Both the position numbers and the translations under genes were made by a program. From positions 3,224,001 to 3,288,000 of the forward strand of contig JAZARR010000187.1 of NCBI GenBank assembly GCA_037389465.1: DNA of 64,000 nt. The letters are read 5' to 3'. Origin of the DNA: Baylisascaris procyonis. Lineage: Eukaryota; Nematoda; Chromadorea; Rhabditida; Ascarididae. Numbering within the stretch: position 1 is the first letter of the stretch; every line of letters begins with the position of its first letter. The notes under the pieces were generated by a model. The model saw only the letters and a program-made list of their open reading frames with translations. It had not been told where the DNA came from and ran no database searches. Of the stretch, positions 23,801-36,202 are shown in pieces.

Positions 23801-26580
23801 TCTCATACAATGAATTTTAACACAAAACAAACCGTTAGTCGTTTTTATAAATGTGACCACATTTGGTTTAACTTTCTTGCGTTTTAGCACAGCAAATTTA
23901 TAGATGATCGCAAAATCGAATAATAACATTGTGCCAAGCGTAAATGCCTGCAAAATGATCATTGATCAATTTCCGTATCGGTCGCATCCTACTATATATT
24001 CCGGATTTGCTCCGATTATCCGTCTTATTCCGGTTTCTTCCTGAATTGACTACCCACAGAGTTGTGATTAGCTGATAATAAATCCATAACTTTTCGCTTA
24101 TCCACTTCCCTAATAATCCGGCTAACTATTTTAAGCATTTTCATCTTCATCGCTTTGTTAGATATGAAGTGGCATCCAATTTCTCAGTTGTCATATTATT
24201 AGTGATAATTAACGATCAAACAAATCCTATATCACATGCGAGAAACTTTATTTGTCGTTTCATTTTTGTGTATCTCACACGGTCAAGGCAGATGTGACTT
24301 TGATATAATCATACAGGAGATTTGTGAGAATAATTACGCATGACTCACCACGTAGACTAAAATAGAGAATTTTCTAAACTTTTGCGGATCGATCCTTCGT
24401 ACATGGCGATGCGTAGGTTTGGACTACTTTAACGTAAGCCTGAGTCCAGAAAACAGCTTAAATATACCGAAGCCAGCCATAGAAATTGGGACTCACATCT
24501 AATAGCTGCTCTTCTCTTTCCGGAGACAAATCAACGAACATAATTTTTGCTCATTCCCAATTGGGTGGGAAAAGTAATCGCAAACAACGTACCTGTAGGT
24601 AAAGGTTGAACTGACTATAAATAGGTGTCCATGGCTTTTCTTCGTCAAAAGACCAATAAAATCCTGGCACATGGAATTTGAAGCCGCAACATGGAGTAAA
24701 CAATGGTGCTGTGAGTGCTAAAGATACAAGAAGTAATATCAATAATAAGATAAACACATGTCTGGCATTCAATTTCCTGAACCACAATGGCCAACATAGC
24801 GCACTGAAATAAATTGTAGTTTAAAAAAAAAAGCAAATCAATTTGAACTGTTATAATGCTTGAGAATTTTTATATCTGAAGCTTTTAAAAGAGATCGATT
24901 CCGGATTGGACATAAGGTACTATCGAAACCCTTCCGGATTTCCTTTTCCCGAACAGCTCTATTTCATTGCTTCCGTTTATCGGCTCCAATGACGTCTGCT
25001 AACTCCGAATTTTTTCATTCTTCAGTTTTGTTTTTTATTTTATGACTATGATTGTTCATTTATAATAATAATTACGCAAAAAAATATTGGCATTGCTCGC
25101 TTTAATCGGAAACTAATTCGAACATTACGTTCATATAGTTGTGGTGGTCCACCTTAACTCTCCTTGCTATAAAATAGCTCAATCGTTATGTATTATTCGA
25201 GCTATAAAGTGGCGTAGCTATTATGTTATCTGAATTAGGTGTTATTCAGTAGTTGTTCTTTTATGGACTTAGTAGAAAATTGTGATTTTATTTGTAAATT
25301 CTGAAATTATGGATATTTTTTAATGTTTCTTATCTGATTTTAGACCATAGAAACATCATTCAGGTGCTAGAATTTCAATCCTCATTATCGATATATTTGG
25401 ATTATGATGTTTTTAATTTCGACTCACTTTTTAAAATCTTTTTTTTTTCGGTTTCATCCCGTTTCAAGAGTAAATGAGCGCTATTCATTTATTGTCCATA
25501 AAACGTTTTGCTTAAATATGCAAGAACTTAAAGTCGAATTGCTAAATCTGAGGGTATTTTTATGAAGAAAATAATCGGCATTTTCGCAGACGTGTTTTCA
25601 CGCAGTGCCTATAAACTAAATCCGTAAACTTGCAGTTGTTATCCGCGATAATTTCTGTGAATCAATTGCCTCTGTAATCAATTGAAGAGTACTCAATTTT
25701 AGGCTAGAGCCATAATAAGGAGCATTAATCATAACAGAGGAATGTGTTATTTTAGCACATTTCTTTATAAACCTAAAATGTGTTACAAATTATGAAATTA
25801 CCTATAGTGAGTAAGTGCAAGCGACGGTAAAAGTAATAATTCCATAAACCACACAGCGCTCGTTATGAGAACAATGATTGCCGTATAAGGTTCACCTGAA
25901 ATTTTATGAAGAAAGATTAAACAATAAAAGTCTTTTATACAAGTCACATAGAATTTTAATGAATTTCTGAAGGTATGATCGAGATATTATTAGAAACGAT
26001 ATAAATTGCTGCCATATAACATCGAAAGAATGCCTCTCTTTTTAGTAACTTGTTAACGAAGAATTTTAGTACGCTAGCGAATTTAATGACTTCCACTTGG
26101 TTTTCTTTACATTACCACTCTAGCAGCTCGGCAACTTTTCTTTTTTTTCGAAGTCACATGACACTTCAGTTTTCAACAGTTAGTGTGTTATAATATTACT
26201 AAAGTGCAATACCATTTACTTTAGTGCACGCAAACTTTTTTAAAGCCTTGCATGATGCCATCTTTGAGACTCGTCATTTTTAGCATTATATATGACAATA
26301 TGAGTTACTATAACCGACTGTAACACAGTAGTTGTTATAATAATGCGCTTACCGAATAGTGGACGATCAATAATTTGGCTTGGCGCATCATAGATGATAA
26401 CCATAAGAAGGGCAAGCGCATCGAGAATAAGAATTGTTGCAACAAGTAGAAAAGGAGCAGCATGACGAAAAACTTTATCAGTTAAGATTATAATTGCACA
26501 TAATATATCGAGTACAAATACAATTATTGCTAGAATTAACTTCAAAATAATATAAAATATCATTCGATATTTTAACTGAT
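20825..26580 (-). CDS. Seven-transmembrane chemoreceptor-like GPCR (Srx-like), 5' end not found
   Basis: Exons on the minus strand: 26353-26580, 25802-25895, 24593-24803, 23833-23947, 22060-22148, 20825-20954, with TAG stop at 20825-20827. Phases agree at the first three junctions and the last one. The junction 23833/22148 does not fit with the preferred donor; either a small exon is missing or the donor is a few bases further on (GTTAAA). The exons give TM1 and TM2 (26353-26580), TM3 (25802-25895), a second intracellular loop with ALCWPLWFRKLNARH and TM4, then an extracellular CCGFKFHVPGFYWSF loop, TM5 ending KRKKVKPN, TM6, and TM7 followed by a short tail with TRSLRRKF. This is rhodopsin-like nematode serpentine receptor architecture; the aromatic second extracellular loop most resembles the Srx group. 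The first exon with the initiator Met was not located. Probable role: chemosensation at the membrane of sensory neurons (inferred). Confidence 0.65.
21415..22580 (+). CDS. Small spliced gene of unknown function (about 100 aa), inside the receptor gene on the opposite strand
   Basis: Exons 21415-21594, 22234-22307 and 22532-22580 join in phase with good sites: GTAAGA after 21594, TTTTGCAG before 22234, GTAAGT after 22307, and a pyrimidine-rich acceptor ending CCACCAG before 22532. The stop is TGA at 22578-22580. The product begins MNSVWSNVVKGG and contains GWIHLEGGCGSCYSALLKSG, FIWNYYQNSDLFE and KYIGRIFDVTL. An upstream acceptor (TAG before 21388) could extend the first exon in frame, so the ATG at 21415 may not be the true start. 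The family is not recognised. Its first intron contains the receptor exon 22060-22148 of the other strand. It could be a real interleaved gene or a decayed copy of one. Confidence 0.5.
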
Positions 26581-27193
26581 CTGAAAAATACAAAAAAAAT
26601 TTACAAATTTTTTAAATGCAAATTAATGTGATATAAATGTAATGCAATAAAAAAAGTGGAAATTTTTATATCGCCTATCGTCACTCTTAAAAGCGATACT
26701 ATTTGATGATGTATAAAAATATCATTGAATAGGGAAGTAAGAAATTTTTTTGGGAATTAATCGTTTTTATTTTCTATGTAAATTGGCCGACTTGTTTTGG
26801 AAAGTAGTGAGTTTCTTTTTTTTTTTTTGAAAAATAGCTAAGTTTTTTTGTGGAAAACAGTTAATTTTTTTTGGTTAGTGATTAGGTTTCTAGAAGAAGG
26901 CCCATTTCGTTCGGAATTTAGCACATGGCAGCAATCGCAATTTATACTCATCTCAAAACAAGGTTAGATGCTCCGTTCTACAAAATCGACGATCTATTTC
27001 GCAGAGCTCAAAAACTTATGGAGAAAATCGTGATTACAAACTGCAAACCATTGCTAAGCAAATCAAACGGCAAACACAGAATCGATTTATTGAATTGAGT
27101 CCTAAATTGGTGCCTATCATTCATTTGCACAAAAACGAAGAATTGCGAATCATCACGCTAGTGCAATTAAAAATGGCAAAAAGAGGGAAATGG

Positions 27194-27335
27194 AAGTATA
27201 ACAAGATGATCTACAAGTTCGAATTCATAGTGAGCGAATGATATCGATTGACTAACATGATCTAAAGTATAACAAGATGATCTACAAGTTCGAATTCGTA
27301 GTACGTGAATGATATTGATTGATTAACATGACCTA
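27194..27335 (+). repeat. 71-bp tandem duplication
   Basis: Two head-to-tail copies, starting AAGTATAACAAGATGATC at 27194 and 27265, differ at only a few positions. It is non-coding as far as can be seen. Confidence 0.8.
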
Positions 27336-27640
27336 CTGAAATAAATTGAAGTGATAGAAGGTAGTGGACTGTGTAAGAGATGGTTATAAAGTGGAAAAAC
27401 GCGCCAAAAGGTGCAGAATGCTACGCGATTTTCTTAAAACACACACAAAAAAACAATGTATTTATTTCTTTTGAAAATTTGCGCCTTTTTTTCCGACGAA
27501 GTATAATCGAAATTTTCAACTTTTTCGTAAAACTTGATACATGAAAATTTTATTTCATTTTCATGCAGAAATAAATTAATAGCACATCATGCAAAAAAAA
27601 AGATTTCACCCAAAATTATCGTAAATGGATAGTATATCGT

Positions 27641-27910
27641 TCAAAGATCCAATCTTAGTAGTTGCCAACTGCTAACCAAATGAAAAGACCAAAGAATTAT
27701 GCAAACATATGTCATTGCACGACTCGCTTTTATAAAATTTTTGCGAAAGCTTGTATAAAAAATTTCTACTATTTTATCAGCAAACGTATTGTCAGCAAAC
27801 GTGGTTAAATACTGAGGATGGTTGATGCATAACAATTCATGATAACGTTTCGGTGAAATGCCTATAGCATATACTCGTTGAAAATTTACAATAAGCAACG
27901 CAATAAGCAA
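27641..27910 (-). CDS. Possible exon, function unknown
   Basis: A minus-strand frame containing KRYHELLCINHPQYLTTF and FADKIVEIFYTSFRKNF looks more protein-like than random sequence, and a CTATAG could serve as acceptor. No initiator or partner exon could be joined to it. It lies upstream of the receptor gene on the same strand, but phase with 26580 was not established. Confidence 0.2.
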   Translation of the reverse strand: MLIALLIVNFQRVYAIGISPKRYHELLCINHPQYLTTFADNTFADKIVEIFYTSFRKNFIKASRAMTYVCIILWSFHLVSSWQLLRLDL

Positions 27911-28375
27911 CGCTTTTTAATAATGTGCCTTCATCACGCAATTTTATTCATGCATTCAATTCATCACGAAATATCCTCAATAATGTAGCAATTATTGTGG
28001 TTGATTATTTATGAGAAATATTGAAATGCATATGAAGAAATCGTTTTTCCCTAAAAGAAACATCGACATATTCCGCTATTATATTAATTTTATTAGCAGT
28101 AAATAAATATAATTTAAAATATATAAATTTAAATGTTAATCGACCGATTACATTTAGTGAGACGATAGGCGGAAGAAGGAGCTGTAAGGTTCTCTAGAAA
28201 TTTGATGAAGAGTTTCCATTATGCACACATTTATTCGATATACAGTAAAGCATTTAAATTTTCACCATGTCTAACAAATTTGATTTAATAAGAGCAAAGC
28301 TCACTTATAGAGTTATAAAGTTTTGCTTTATTCAACCAAAATGTTTTCAAACAGAGATCTTTATTTTAAGAAGCA

Positions 28376-28576
28376 GTGCAAAATGCTGATGCAATAAACT
28401 ACCTTAGTTTATTACTTATGCATAACGAAATTGACCAAGATCCTCTTGCAAAAAGTGGAAATCATAGGATCGATCATACAATAAACGCAACAAACTTTTT
28501 GGTCATTTACAAAGAGCCACATGATAATCAAAATGCTGTCAGAAGTACGATTGATATATACGAGGAAGATAGTTGA
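28376..28576 (+). CDS. Possible terminal exon, function unknown
   Basis: The frame after a possible AAGCAG acceptor reads QNADAINYLSLLLMHNEI and ends STIDIYEEDS at a TGA. It has no in-frame ATG at its start, so it would be a last exon of a plus-strand gene whose other exons were not found. Confidence 0.2.
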   Translation: MQNADAINYLSLLLMHNEIDQDPLAKSGNHRIDHTINATNFLVIYKEPHDNQNAVRSTIDIYEEDS

Positions 28577-29055
28577 ATTTAAGATTATTCGTTAAAAGAT
28601 ATCATTACGAGTTGGAAGTGAGATAATTGAGATAGTTGTCTCACACCTTATGAGAAAACTCTCATTGGAAAACTTGGTACATATAAAAAGGATTCGATCC
28701 ACTTTAACAACAAGCAGACGATGCATTATTTTTCTTATTTCAAGAGAAGCTTTTCATGGAAGACATATCAAAGGCATCAGCTTAGAACACCTATATAATT
28801 CTGGTTTGAACTCTCATATTCAACGCATATATCCAATCGCTTAAGCAAGAGGTAAGTTGAGAAACTGTGGAACGACACGGGAACTGTGGCCGAAATTTAC
28901 AAGATTTAGAAGGCAATTTGGCATAAAATAAGCATCTTTGTTTGAGATCACATTAGAAACGTTGGAGTTCAGGTCACTCCAGTGAAAGCTTTTTACTGAG
29001 GTAGCGGGTAGTTTCTTTAATAGAAGAATGACGAAAGCAAACTTTCAAGGGGAAG

Positions 29056-29078
29056 AGGGGGGGGGGGGGGGGTGGGGG
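29056..29078 (+). repeat. Poly-G tract
   Basis: A run of about 17 consecutive G residues, then T and five more G. Such runs are prone to length variation and sequencing error. Confidence 0.8.
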
Positions 29079-30571
29079 AAAATTTGAACAAGCCAGAAAA
29101 CATTGAGGAATTATGCCAAGAGCTCACGAGATTAGCTTTGCGAGGCACTCAAGAAAGTGTGATCGGTCACAAAGCGTGATCGGTCATCATTGAGTGAAAT
29201 CATATTGCTGAGCTTATAAACAACCTCTAAAATTGATCCCACACTAACAATAATAAAGGGGGAATGCGTGTTGCAATGAATAAGGAAGTGCAGCAGCACA
29301 TTTTTGTCTCCCATGAAAATATTTCAGGCGCTTTCAATGAGAGTTTTATAATTCAGTCAGCTGTCACGAATCGGATTGTATGTCGCTCGTGGTTTATAGC
29401 AAAGTTTACACACTTGATACGACCAAAGAAAGAAAAAAAAAAAAACGTGGAAAATACCTCGTGGAAAGAAGATGCGAACTATCATGGTGGCAACCCGGAG
29501 GGATCCACTTTCTTATTTTCATAGGGCCAAATTTAGCTACTGTGTTCAAGATGGCATTTTAAAATGGGAGAGAAATTATACCTCCGAAAGATTATTATAG
29601 GTGTCTTACATTTATGCCTCAAGGCCACTTATTCAGCGCATACATATTTGACTTTCGTTTCTTCGCATACTATACGCAATATCTTTTGCTTCTAGTTGAC
29701 GTCATATTCATGCGGAATGCTGCTGACTCTCGAGGCATTTTATATATGTTATCAAAAGCCAAAAAAGGGTAAGATTTGAAGCTTCCCTGAGAATCGTTGA
29801 AAAGACTTATCGTGGATGCATTCTACTGGAAGCGGCAGCTTTTTCGTATAGACCTTTGGCAACAGTTACGAGATAACGAAATAGAAATTCGTATGGCTGT
29901 TTGCAAGAAAATTCTAGGGAGATAAATCAGCAAAATGTATTTGAAGGCAATCGATATTCAGATTACCATATATGTGTTAATGAACTTATCGTTTTCTTTC
30001 TGGTGGAAGAAAAAAGCTATGAAACCTGAAGCAAGATAGTGAGGTTCAGGTTTATAGATGCGTTTTCATATCCCTTAATCAGTTTACAAGTTTTCTAGTT
30101 ATTGCATGGTGTCGCGAAGATTCGCGAATGAGTTAGCGGGCTGCTGCACACAGTAAATCAAACTGTGTATCAACGCAATAACTCAAAGAACGATCTAAGT
30201 TGATCTCTGACTGTAGCGACTATATCGTTCTCTAATGCGGCGTTGCGGTCGTGTGTAAGCGCGTGTCTTCTAATGCGTCGTGTGTAAGCGTGTAAGTGTA
30301 GCGCCTTTACTTCATTTGTCAGCACTTTCTTCTTCATTGTTTTTTCTGAATTTAAACTTTATTTTCATGGTTACTTTTGGATTGCTCAAAGTTCCACGAT
30401 CTCGTCAGTAGTTTGTGACGTTTTTTTTTTCACTCTCCTCGTCATTGGATTGTACCTTTTCGTTAGCTCATCACTAGAATCACCATATTTGACTCAGATC
30501 ATGTTTTATGATGGTTTTGTATTCGTTTTTCGAGTATATCGCGTTTTTACGTTGTTTGTAAAGCATCAGAA

Positions 30572-30593
30572 GGTTTAATTACCCAAGTTTGAG
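30572..30593 (+). other. Exact 22-nt nematode SL1 spliced-leader sequence
   Basis: Bases 30572-30593, from GGTTTAATTACC to AAGTTTGAG, equal the canonical nematode SL1 leader along its whole length and are followed directly by GT. In an SL RNA gene this would be the leader exon and its donor. However, the next 100 nt lack a recognisable Sm site (AATTTTTGG-like), so it is not a normal SL RNA gene. Alternatives are a diverged SL RNA pseudogene or a reverse-transcribed copy of an SL1-spliced transcript. Confidence 0.75.
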
Positions 30594-30914
30594 GTGTCGG
30601 GCGATTCGCACGCAAAAAGGTGTCCCCCGAACCGTGTGAACAAACTTGGGACGGACCAACCAGGAGGTTGGTATAGCCAAGCACAAAAAGAAGAAAAAGG
30701 GCGCAAGCGGACGAGCCCTCATCAAAACAGGCCGGTTTCTTTGTTGAAATCAATTATTACTTTTCAAGTTGTCCAGTAGCCACAAGCCCGAAGAATCAAC
30801 CTCAGAGCGGGAGAAAAGAAATTGCGGTGAACGGAATCAACCGCACGAGATAGGCACTGATACCTTGATAATCTGATAACTGGGTGTCGGCACGAAAGCA
30901 ACCGCCCGACACCT
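30592..30914 (+). ncRNA. GC-rich segment bounded by inverted repeats, headed by SL1; possible structured RNA or small transposon
   Basis: A 12-bp perfect inverted repeat (AGGTGTCGGGCG at 30592-30603 and CGCCCGACACCT at 30903-30914) encloses about 300 bp of GC-rich sequence. Inside, CCCAAGTTTG of the SL1 (30582-30591) can pair with CAAACTTGGG at about 30649-30658, and ACCAACC-AGGA-GGTTGGT forms a further hairpin at about 30663. It could be a MITE-like element with terminal repeats or a folded RNA with paired ends. Motifs of SRP RNA, RNase P or 5S rRNA were not seen. No target-site duplication is clear. Confidence 0.35.
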
Positions 30915-33900
30915 CGTTTCTCTTGTGCTTATATTGCGTTTCAGTGCATCATACCGTGAGACAGTTGACAATAAGTATCATATTCTGAAGGTGTGTCCCG
31001 CTCATTCGGTGTTATATTGCTCATTTCGCTCAACCTGCCCCAAGTCAAAGCTCTGGCCTTCGATTGTCGTTGTTTCGTTTATTGCTTTTATATTGCCGAT
31101 TAATTTTGACAGGCCTGCGCAGCTTGCTGGTTTTACTTCACGTGCATTGTGACCTTAACTTTGTTGATCTCTTTTCTAATAAACCGTCGATCTCTTCTTT
31201 ATCTTTTTCTGTCGTCCACATACGACCATCAACTTCGTTTTGTTCACGACACATGGTGTAATAATTTTATGGATATGGAATTTGCAACAGATTAACCGAA
31301 GCTTAGTCAACGAAGGTACAGGAAGTTTAACACAAATTCGCCATGGCACATAAACCGGTTCACAGTGGGATGAGAAATAATTGCTAAACTTGAAGCGATC
31401 AAAGCAACAATAATATTGAAATTCAGGAAGTAAAATAATGTGTTGAACGAATTCAAAACAAATACTCAATGACTCGTTCTATGAATTAAGCAGTGATTGA
31501 TGAATTGTGCTGTAAAAATGTTCGGCTTAAAAGCACATCATTAAAGCTTCATTGTTATCATTAATAAGTCGTTCCTTTCTTTTAGATTAATTCGATTCAT
31601 TTACTTCTTGCTAACAAGCTTCAACGATAAATCTTTTAGATTGCTAATGGTTGAATTGTACTTCTTTACTGACAGCTGCAAATATTCAAATTTGTGAGCA
31701 TTCTTCGGCTGCAAATATAAATATAAGCATTGGTGGCTATAAACATCTTTTATAGTTTATGGTTATAGAATTTTATGTCTAGAAAATGCTGATATCTATG
31801 GGTCACATTGCGGCTATTTACAAATTTCTCAACCGTTCATCTTGGCGAAGAAGAGCGACATTGGATCGTTGGCACATACACACACACATACACAAGTGAA
31901 GGAAAAAAGTGCTTATGCAAAAAGGCCCCGTTCAGTATCGATGACCAGAATGAAACAAACATGCATCGTATTCACTCACATAAAACTCTTTGAAGAGTCA
32001 ATAGACAAATACTAATTCCTCATTACCCACAGAATTGTTATCTATAAATTGCTTTCATCTTTATTCATAATGGAGTTTGATCGTGAAACGTTAATATATG
32101 AGACAGGCAAGCAAACATACAGATATATGTTTTTATGATCGTGCACGCAGTTTATTGCCGAAAGCGATATTCTTTGTATTATTTAAGAAACGATGAAGGC
32201 GAATAGTGCATTAATGATGGCCTCAGATTGTGCAGCAGATATTATGTTGATACCCTCGAGGGTATAAATAAGTTTAGTTTTTTCTTCATTACTGGACTTC
32301 AATAAATGCTGCCATCTTAGATAACCCAATCATTTGGTGTACGTTTCGCTCTTAAATGGTTGTATTATTCTTCACATATGCGTCAAATGCGTACTGCAAT
32401 CGTTCTTCTGAAATTTTTTTTTTTTGCATTTAAATTTAGTTCACTATTGTTTATTGCTTGGAAAATGTTTATTTATTTTCATAATTTTTTCTGGCGTTTC
32501 ATACGTTCTCCTTCTTCTTCTAGGTTTATTATAGAAAAACATTTCCAAGTTCTAATAGAAAATGATTGTCGAGATGAAGGTCTTAGCGGCAATTAGGGAT
32601 GCGCTTCTCAATTCTTTCACGTTCTACTTGCTAAACGTTTAGGGAGCGATGATGCCATCGCAGACTTCTAAACTTTTTTTTTTTTTTTTGATTTTCTAGT
32701 ATTTACCGCTTTCTGAAGGGAAAAAATCATTACGCATGCGATCTTCTCTTGAAGTTATTACGTCTTCCTAGAAATGTCAGCAAGGGGTTAATGCAGTTGA
32801 AAAACTTTCTCGGTGCGAAAAGCGCCTAAAGAAATAAACTTTTTGTTCAGTGAAAATTTTGAATTGTTTCAAAAAAAAAATTTAATGCATAAATATTATT
32901 GCTTCATTGTAATTTACTATTTAGTTGAAACGAATGAATTACTATTCGCAATAAACGTCGAAATGCTAACGAATTTTGCAAATTAATCAATCGAATAGAT
33001 GACTGCATTTAATTAATGGAATTGTTGTAGGGAATTCCAACCTTTAATCAAATATAAAATACCAATGATATCACTGAAATTTCTTTTCTTTTTTTTCTGA
33101 TCGCAAGGGTCGCAATTCTGTTTTATTTAACAGAACGGGAGAAAACCAAATTCTCAAATACGAAGTGAAAGAAATTCTTGAAAATTTGTATAAAAATTCT
33201 GTTGACTGAATCGTAGATTCTGTTTCAGTGCTTTCAAAAGTTTGATGTGGTGAAAATAAGGAAATTGCTAAGTTCAGATGAAAAGAATTGCCTGGAATGG
33301 AAGGGATTTCTGGGAACGATATCCAAAAAATATTGGAATTGTGACGAAAGTTTCGATCAACGAATATATAAATTTTTAAATATGCTTGAGATGACGGTTC
33401 CCAAGTGTCAGCCATAATGATTGGAGATGCTTTTGGGGCAGTTCTGGAATCTGTACGTTTCGTCCAATCACCCTTCATCACTTTCTCATGTCATATATGA
33501 GTCGTATTTGACTGGTCATAATTGGCCGTATTGGTCAAAAGAAAGATACAGTTTTAGATCATGAATACTCTTTTTTTTGCGCCAATATTGCCGATGATCG
33601 TAGAGATGTCTGCAAAGCATTCACAATTCGCTTTCGTATTTATTGAATTCAAAAATATGTTCATTGTTTTGTGTAGTTGTAAAGTGTAAAACTAAATTAT
33701 AAAATTGTACGGCCTCCTAAATAGAACTACAATGCTTGTTGGAGAAAAAAAAAGTCGAGAATATTACTTATGTTACTTTCGAACAGAGAAAGGGTGCCTT
33801 TCTTGCTTGCGTGCATTTAGTTAATGATTATTCCAAATTGTTGATGGTTGACGTTATTCGCAATTGTCCGGTCTTTAAAATGGGTAATTTCTGCAAAAAA

Positions 33901-36117
33901 AAAATATTGTTTATCATTGAGAAGTGCATTTTATTTAGTTTGCAGGTAGATGTGATTCAGAATTCTTAAAATTTCGCAAATTACATCATCTATACGCTGT
34001 TATATTTGAAATAGCGTCAATAATATTTGCAATTTTATAAGCAGAGTTGTTAAGCAGAAGTATTTCGCATTTCAAAAAAAAAAAAGTAGGCAATTTATTT
34101 TACACCTTGTCGTGGTCAGATCCGAAATATAAAACACTTTTTGCGATATATTTAATAGTACATAAATTTGGCAGCACAAAGTAGTGATATCGTATTCGAT
34201 TTCAATTGTATTTGTCAATATGCGATGAGAAAATGAACTAATTGCAAAACATTTTTTAATGAGATCCTAAGATCTCCGTATTTTCCATCTCTCAAAAAGA
34301 CAATGACCTGGCGCTTGCTTAAGCTTTTATTTCTCCAACTGTGGATTTTTGAGATGATAGCGTTTTCTACACTATTTTAAAACCATCTAAGCTTTACATT
34401 TCTATACAAAACGTTGTGGGTGAGAGTGGATCTCATACACAGAGCAGAAATGAGAAAGAAAATAGCAGAAATTAATTGAAATATAATAAAAAATGCACTG
34501 ATAAATCGTGAAAAAAAAATTGTTTAAAAAATTAACGTAACATATGTGAATAGTTATATCGCTATGTTATTTTTGTCATTATTTGTGAAGAGTTCACTTA
34601 TAAGGAATTTTTACGCAATTATGAAGCGTTCATTTCATTAAAGAAATGTTTTTATTTCATTTCACTTAGTAAATACAATTGCTTTGTAATTATTACATAT
34701 AGTTGTTGTGAACACAAATATACTTCATAACAATCAGATGAATTGTTTGTATTCGTAATAGTTAGAAAATTTGTAGTGCATTGCGAGTAATTAAGCATTT
34801 CATAATTCAGAAAATTAAATAACTGAAATTTAAAATTAAGGAGACGGGCACCATACACTTAGGGAAAAAGAGGAGGGAGATTTAATTTCAGTGACGAATT
34901 TTAATTTTAATAAATATGAAGCATTTGAGTTAGCACCCTTACAAATAGGCGCTAATTCGAGGATGGCTTAGAAATGACTTAGCTTGGTGTATTGTTAAGG
35001 TTGAACTTATTTGCTGTGGTATTACCAAGAAAAGCTTTTTTTCTTTTGTCACTATTCTATCGTCATGATAGAAATCACCGGAAATGTGAAAAAAAAATAT
35101 TTTGCTTTATTTATCGTAAATTAGAACTTTTGAAGTCAATTTCATTTGTGCTTAATAATAAAGCGGGAAAAATTCGTAATGGAATGCAATGAAATTATAT
35201 TCAATTGATCTACAAAAATCTTCAAAAAAAAAAGTAAAATGCACAAAGAAGCAGAAAATCAATTTAAATATTTTCTATTTAGCACCTGATGAATTTATGA
35301 TGAGTACGCATTTGCACTGAAAAAAAATTGAAAATTAAAATTTTTCTTCATCGATATTTGATTTTCTCACAAAAATTTAAATTTTTCAATTTTTTTTTTC
35401 TTAAAAACATAGTAAGCAAACATCAATCATATGGAGATCGTTTTCCGCAGCCAATTAACTTTAGCAAATATTATTTGTTTACCGTTTCAATACTGTATAA
35501 ATGAATTACTCGATGTTTTCAAAGAGAAGTATAATGAGTAGTAATTACGACGGAAGTTCCCATTGCAGCTCATTTCTTCTTCTATCTAAAGCGAAATTCG
35601 CGCCATTACAATTGTAGAGTTCTTTTTCAGACATAATTTTTTGAGATGTTTCAAATGATCTATGCAGAAGATGATCTATGATATGATCCAAAAAAAATCC
35701 ATCCCAATATTGTGACGATGTCATGCACATGCGTGCACATCTGCGCTCATTTCTCTATCTGATAGTTCCAGCTCACGAATGTCGGCCACTCTAGCCTGAC
35801 TTATACAATCCCTCAAATCCACCCTACACTGTATGGCACCTCACCTAGTCCCCAACTTTAAGTTGAGCGCTAAGTTGAGCTATCGCCCTGGAATGAATCA
35901 GAGGACATATATGTGAAAATTTGAAAACATCTTGTAACCACTTTGGTGACATTTTTGCAACCGGTCGGGCGGTAGCATGTTGCAAGTAGCTCTAAATTGT
36001 CTGGTCAGTTCAGCTTTAATATGAACTGATTATTGCTCCTGTTCTTTCAATTACTGGTAAATTACTTGGCATGTTGTAATGAGCCAAATAGCAAGGGCTA
36101 AGTTTTTTGCTAGTTCC

Positions 36118-36120
<3 letters not shown>
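30915..36120. other. Intergenic region, no supported gene
   Basis: AT-rich sequence with scattered short open frames on both strands. The longest is 136 codons at 33071-33481 on the minus strand, which is within what chance gives over this length and base composition. No splice-supported model, RNA gene or repeat element was recognised. Confidence 0.45.

Positions 36121-36199
<79 letters not shown>
36121..36199. repeat. (TA)n microsatellite, about 79 bp
   Basis: Uninterrupted TA dinucleotides. Open frames reading alternating Tyr-Ile across it are artefacts. Confidence 0.95.

Positions 36200-36202
<3 letters not shown>

Larger units (their letters stand above)
26581..30571. other. Mostly non-coding region upstream of the receptor gene
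   Basis: The missing first exon of the minus-strand receptor may lie here. Two weak coding candidates are listed separately (27641-27910 minus, 28376-28576 plus). The rest is AT-rich with short open frames and no recognisable motifs apart from the 71-bp duplication, a G-run and a repeated GTGATCGGTCA word at about 29158 and 29179. Confidence 0.4.

Noticed and set aside
33071..33481. 136-codon minus-strand open frame
   Set aside because: No recognisable motif, no splice partners, and a frame of this length is expected about once by chance in 64 kb of such AT-rich DNA.
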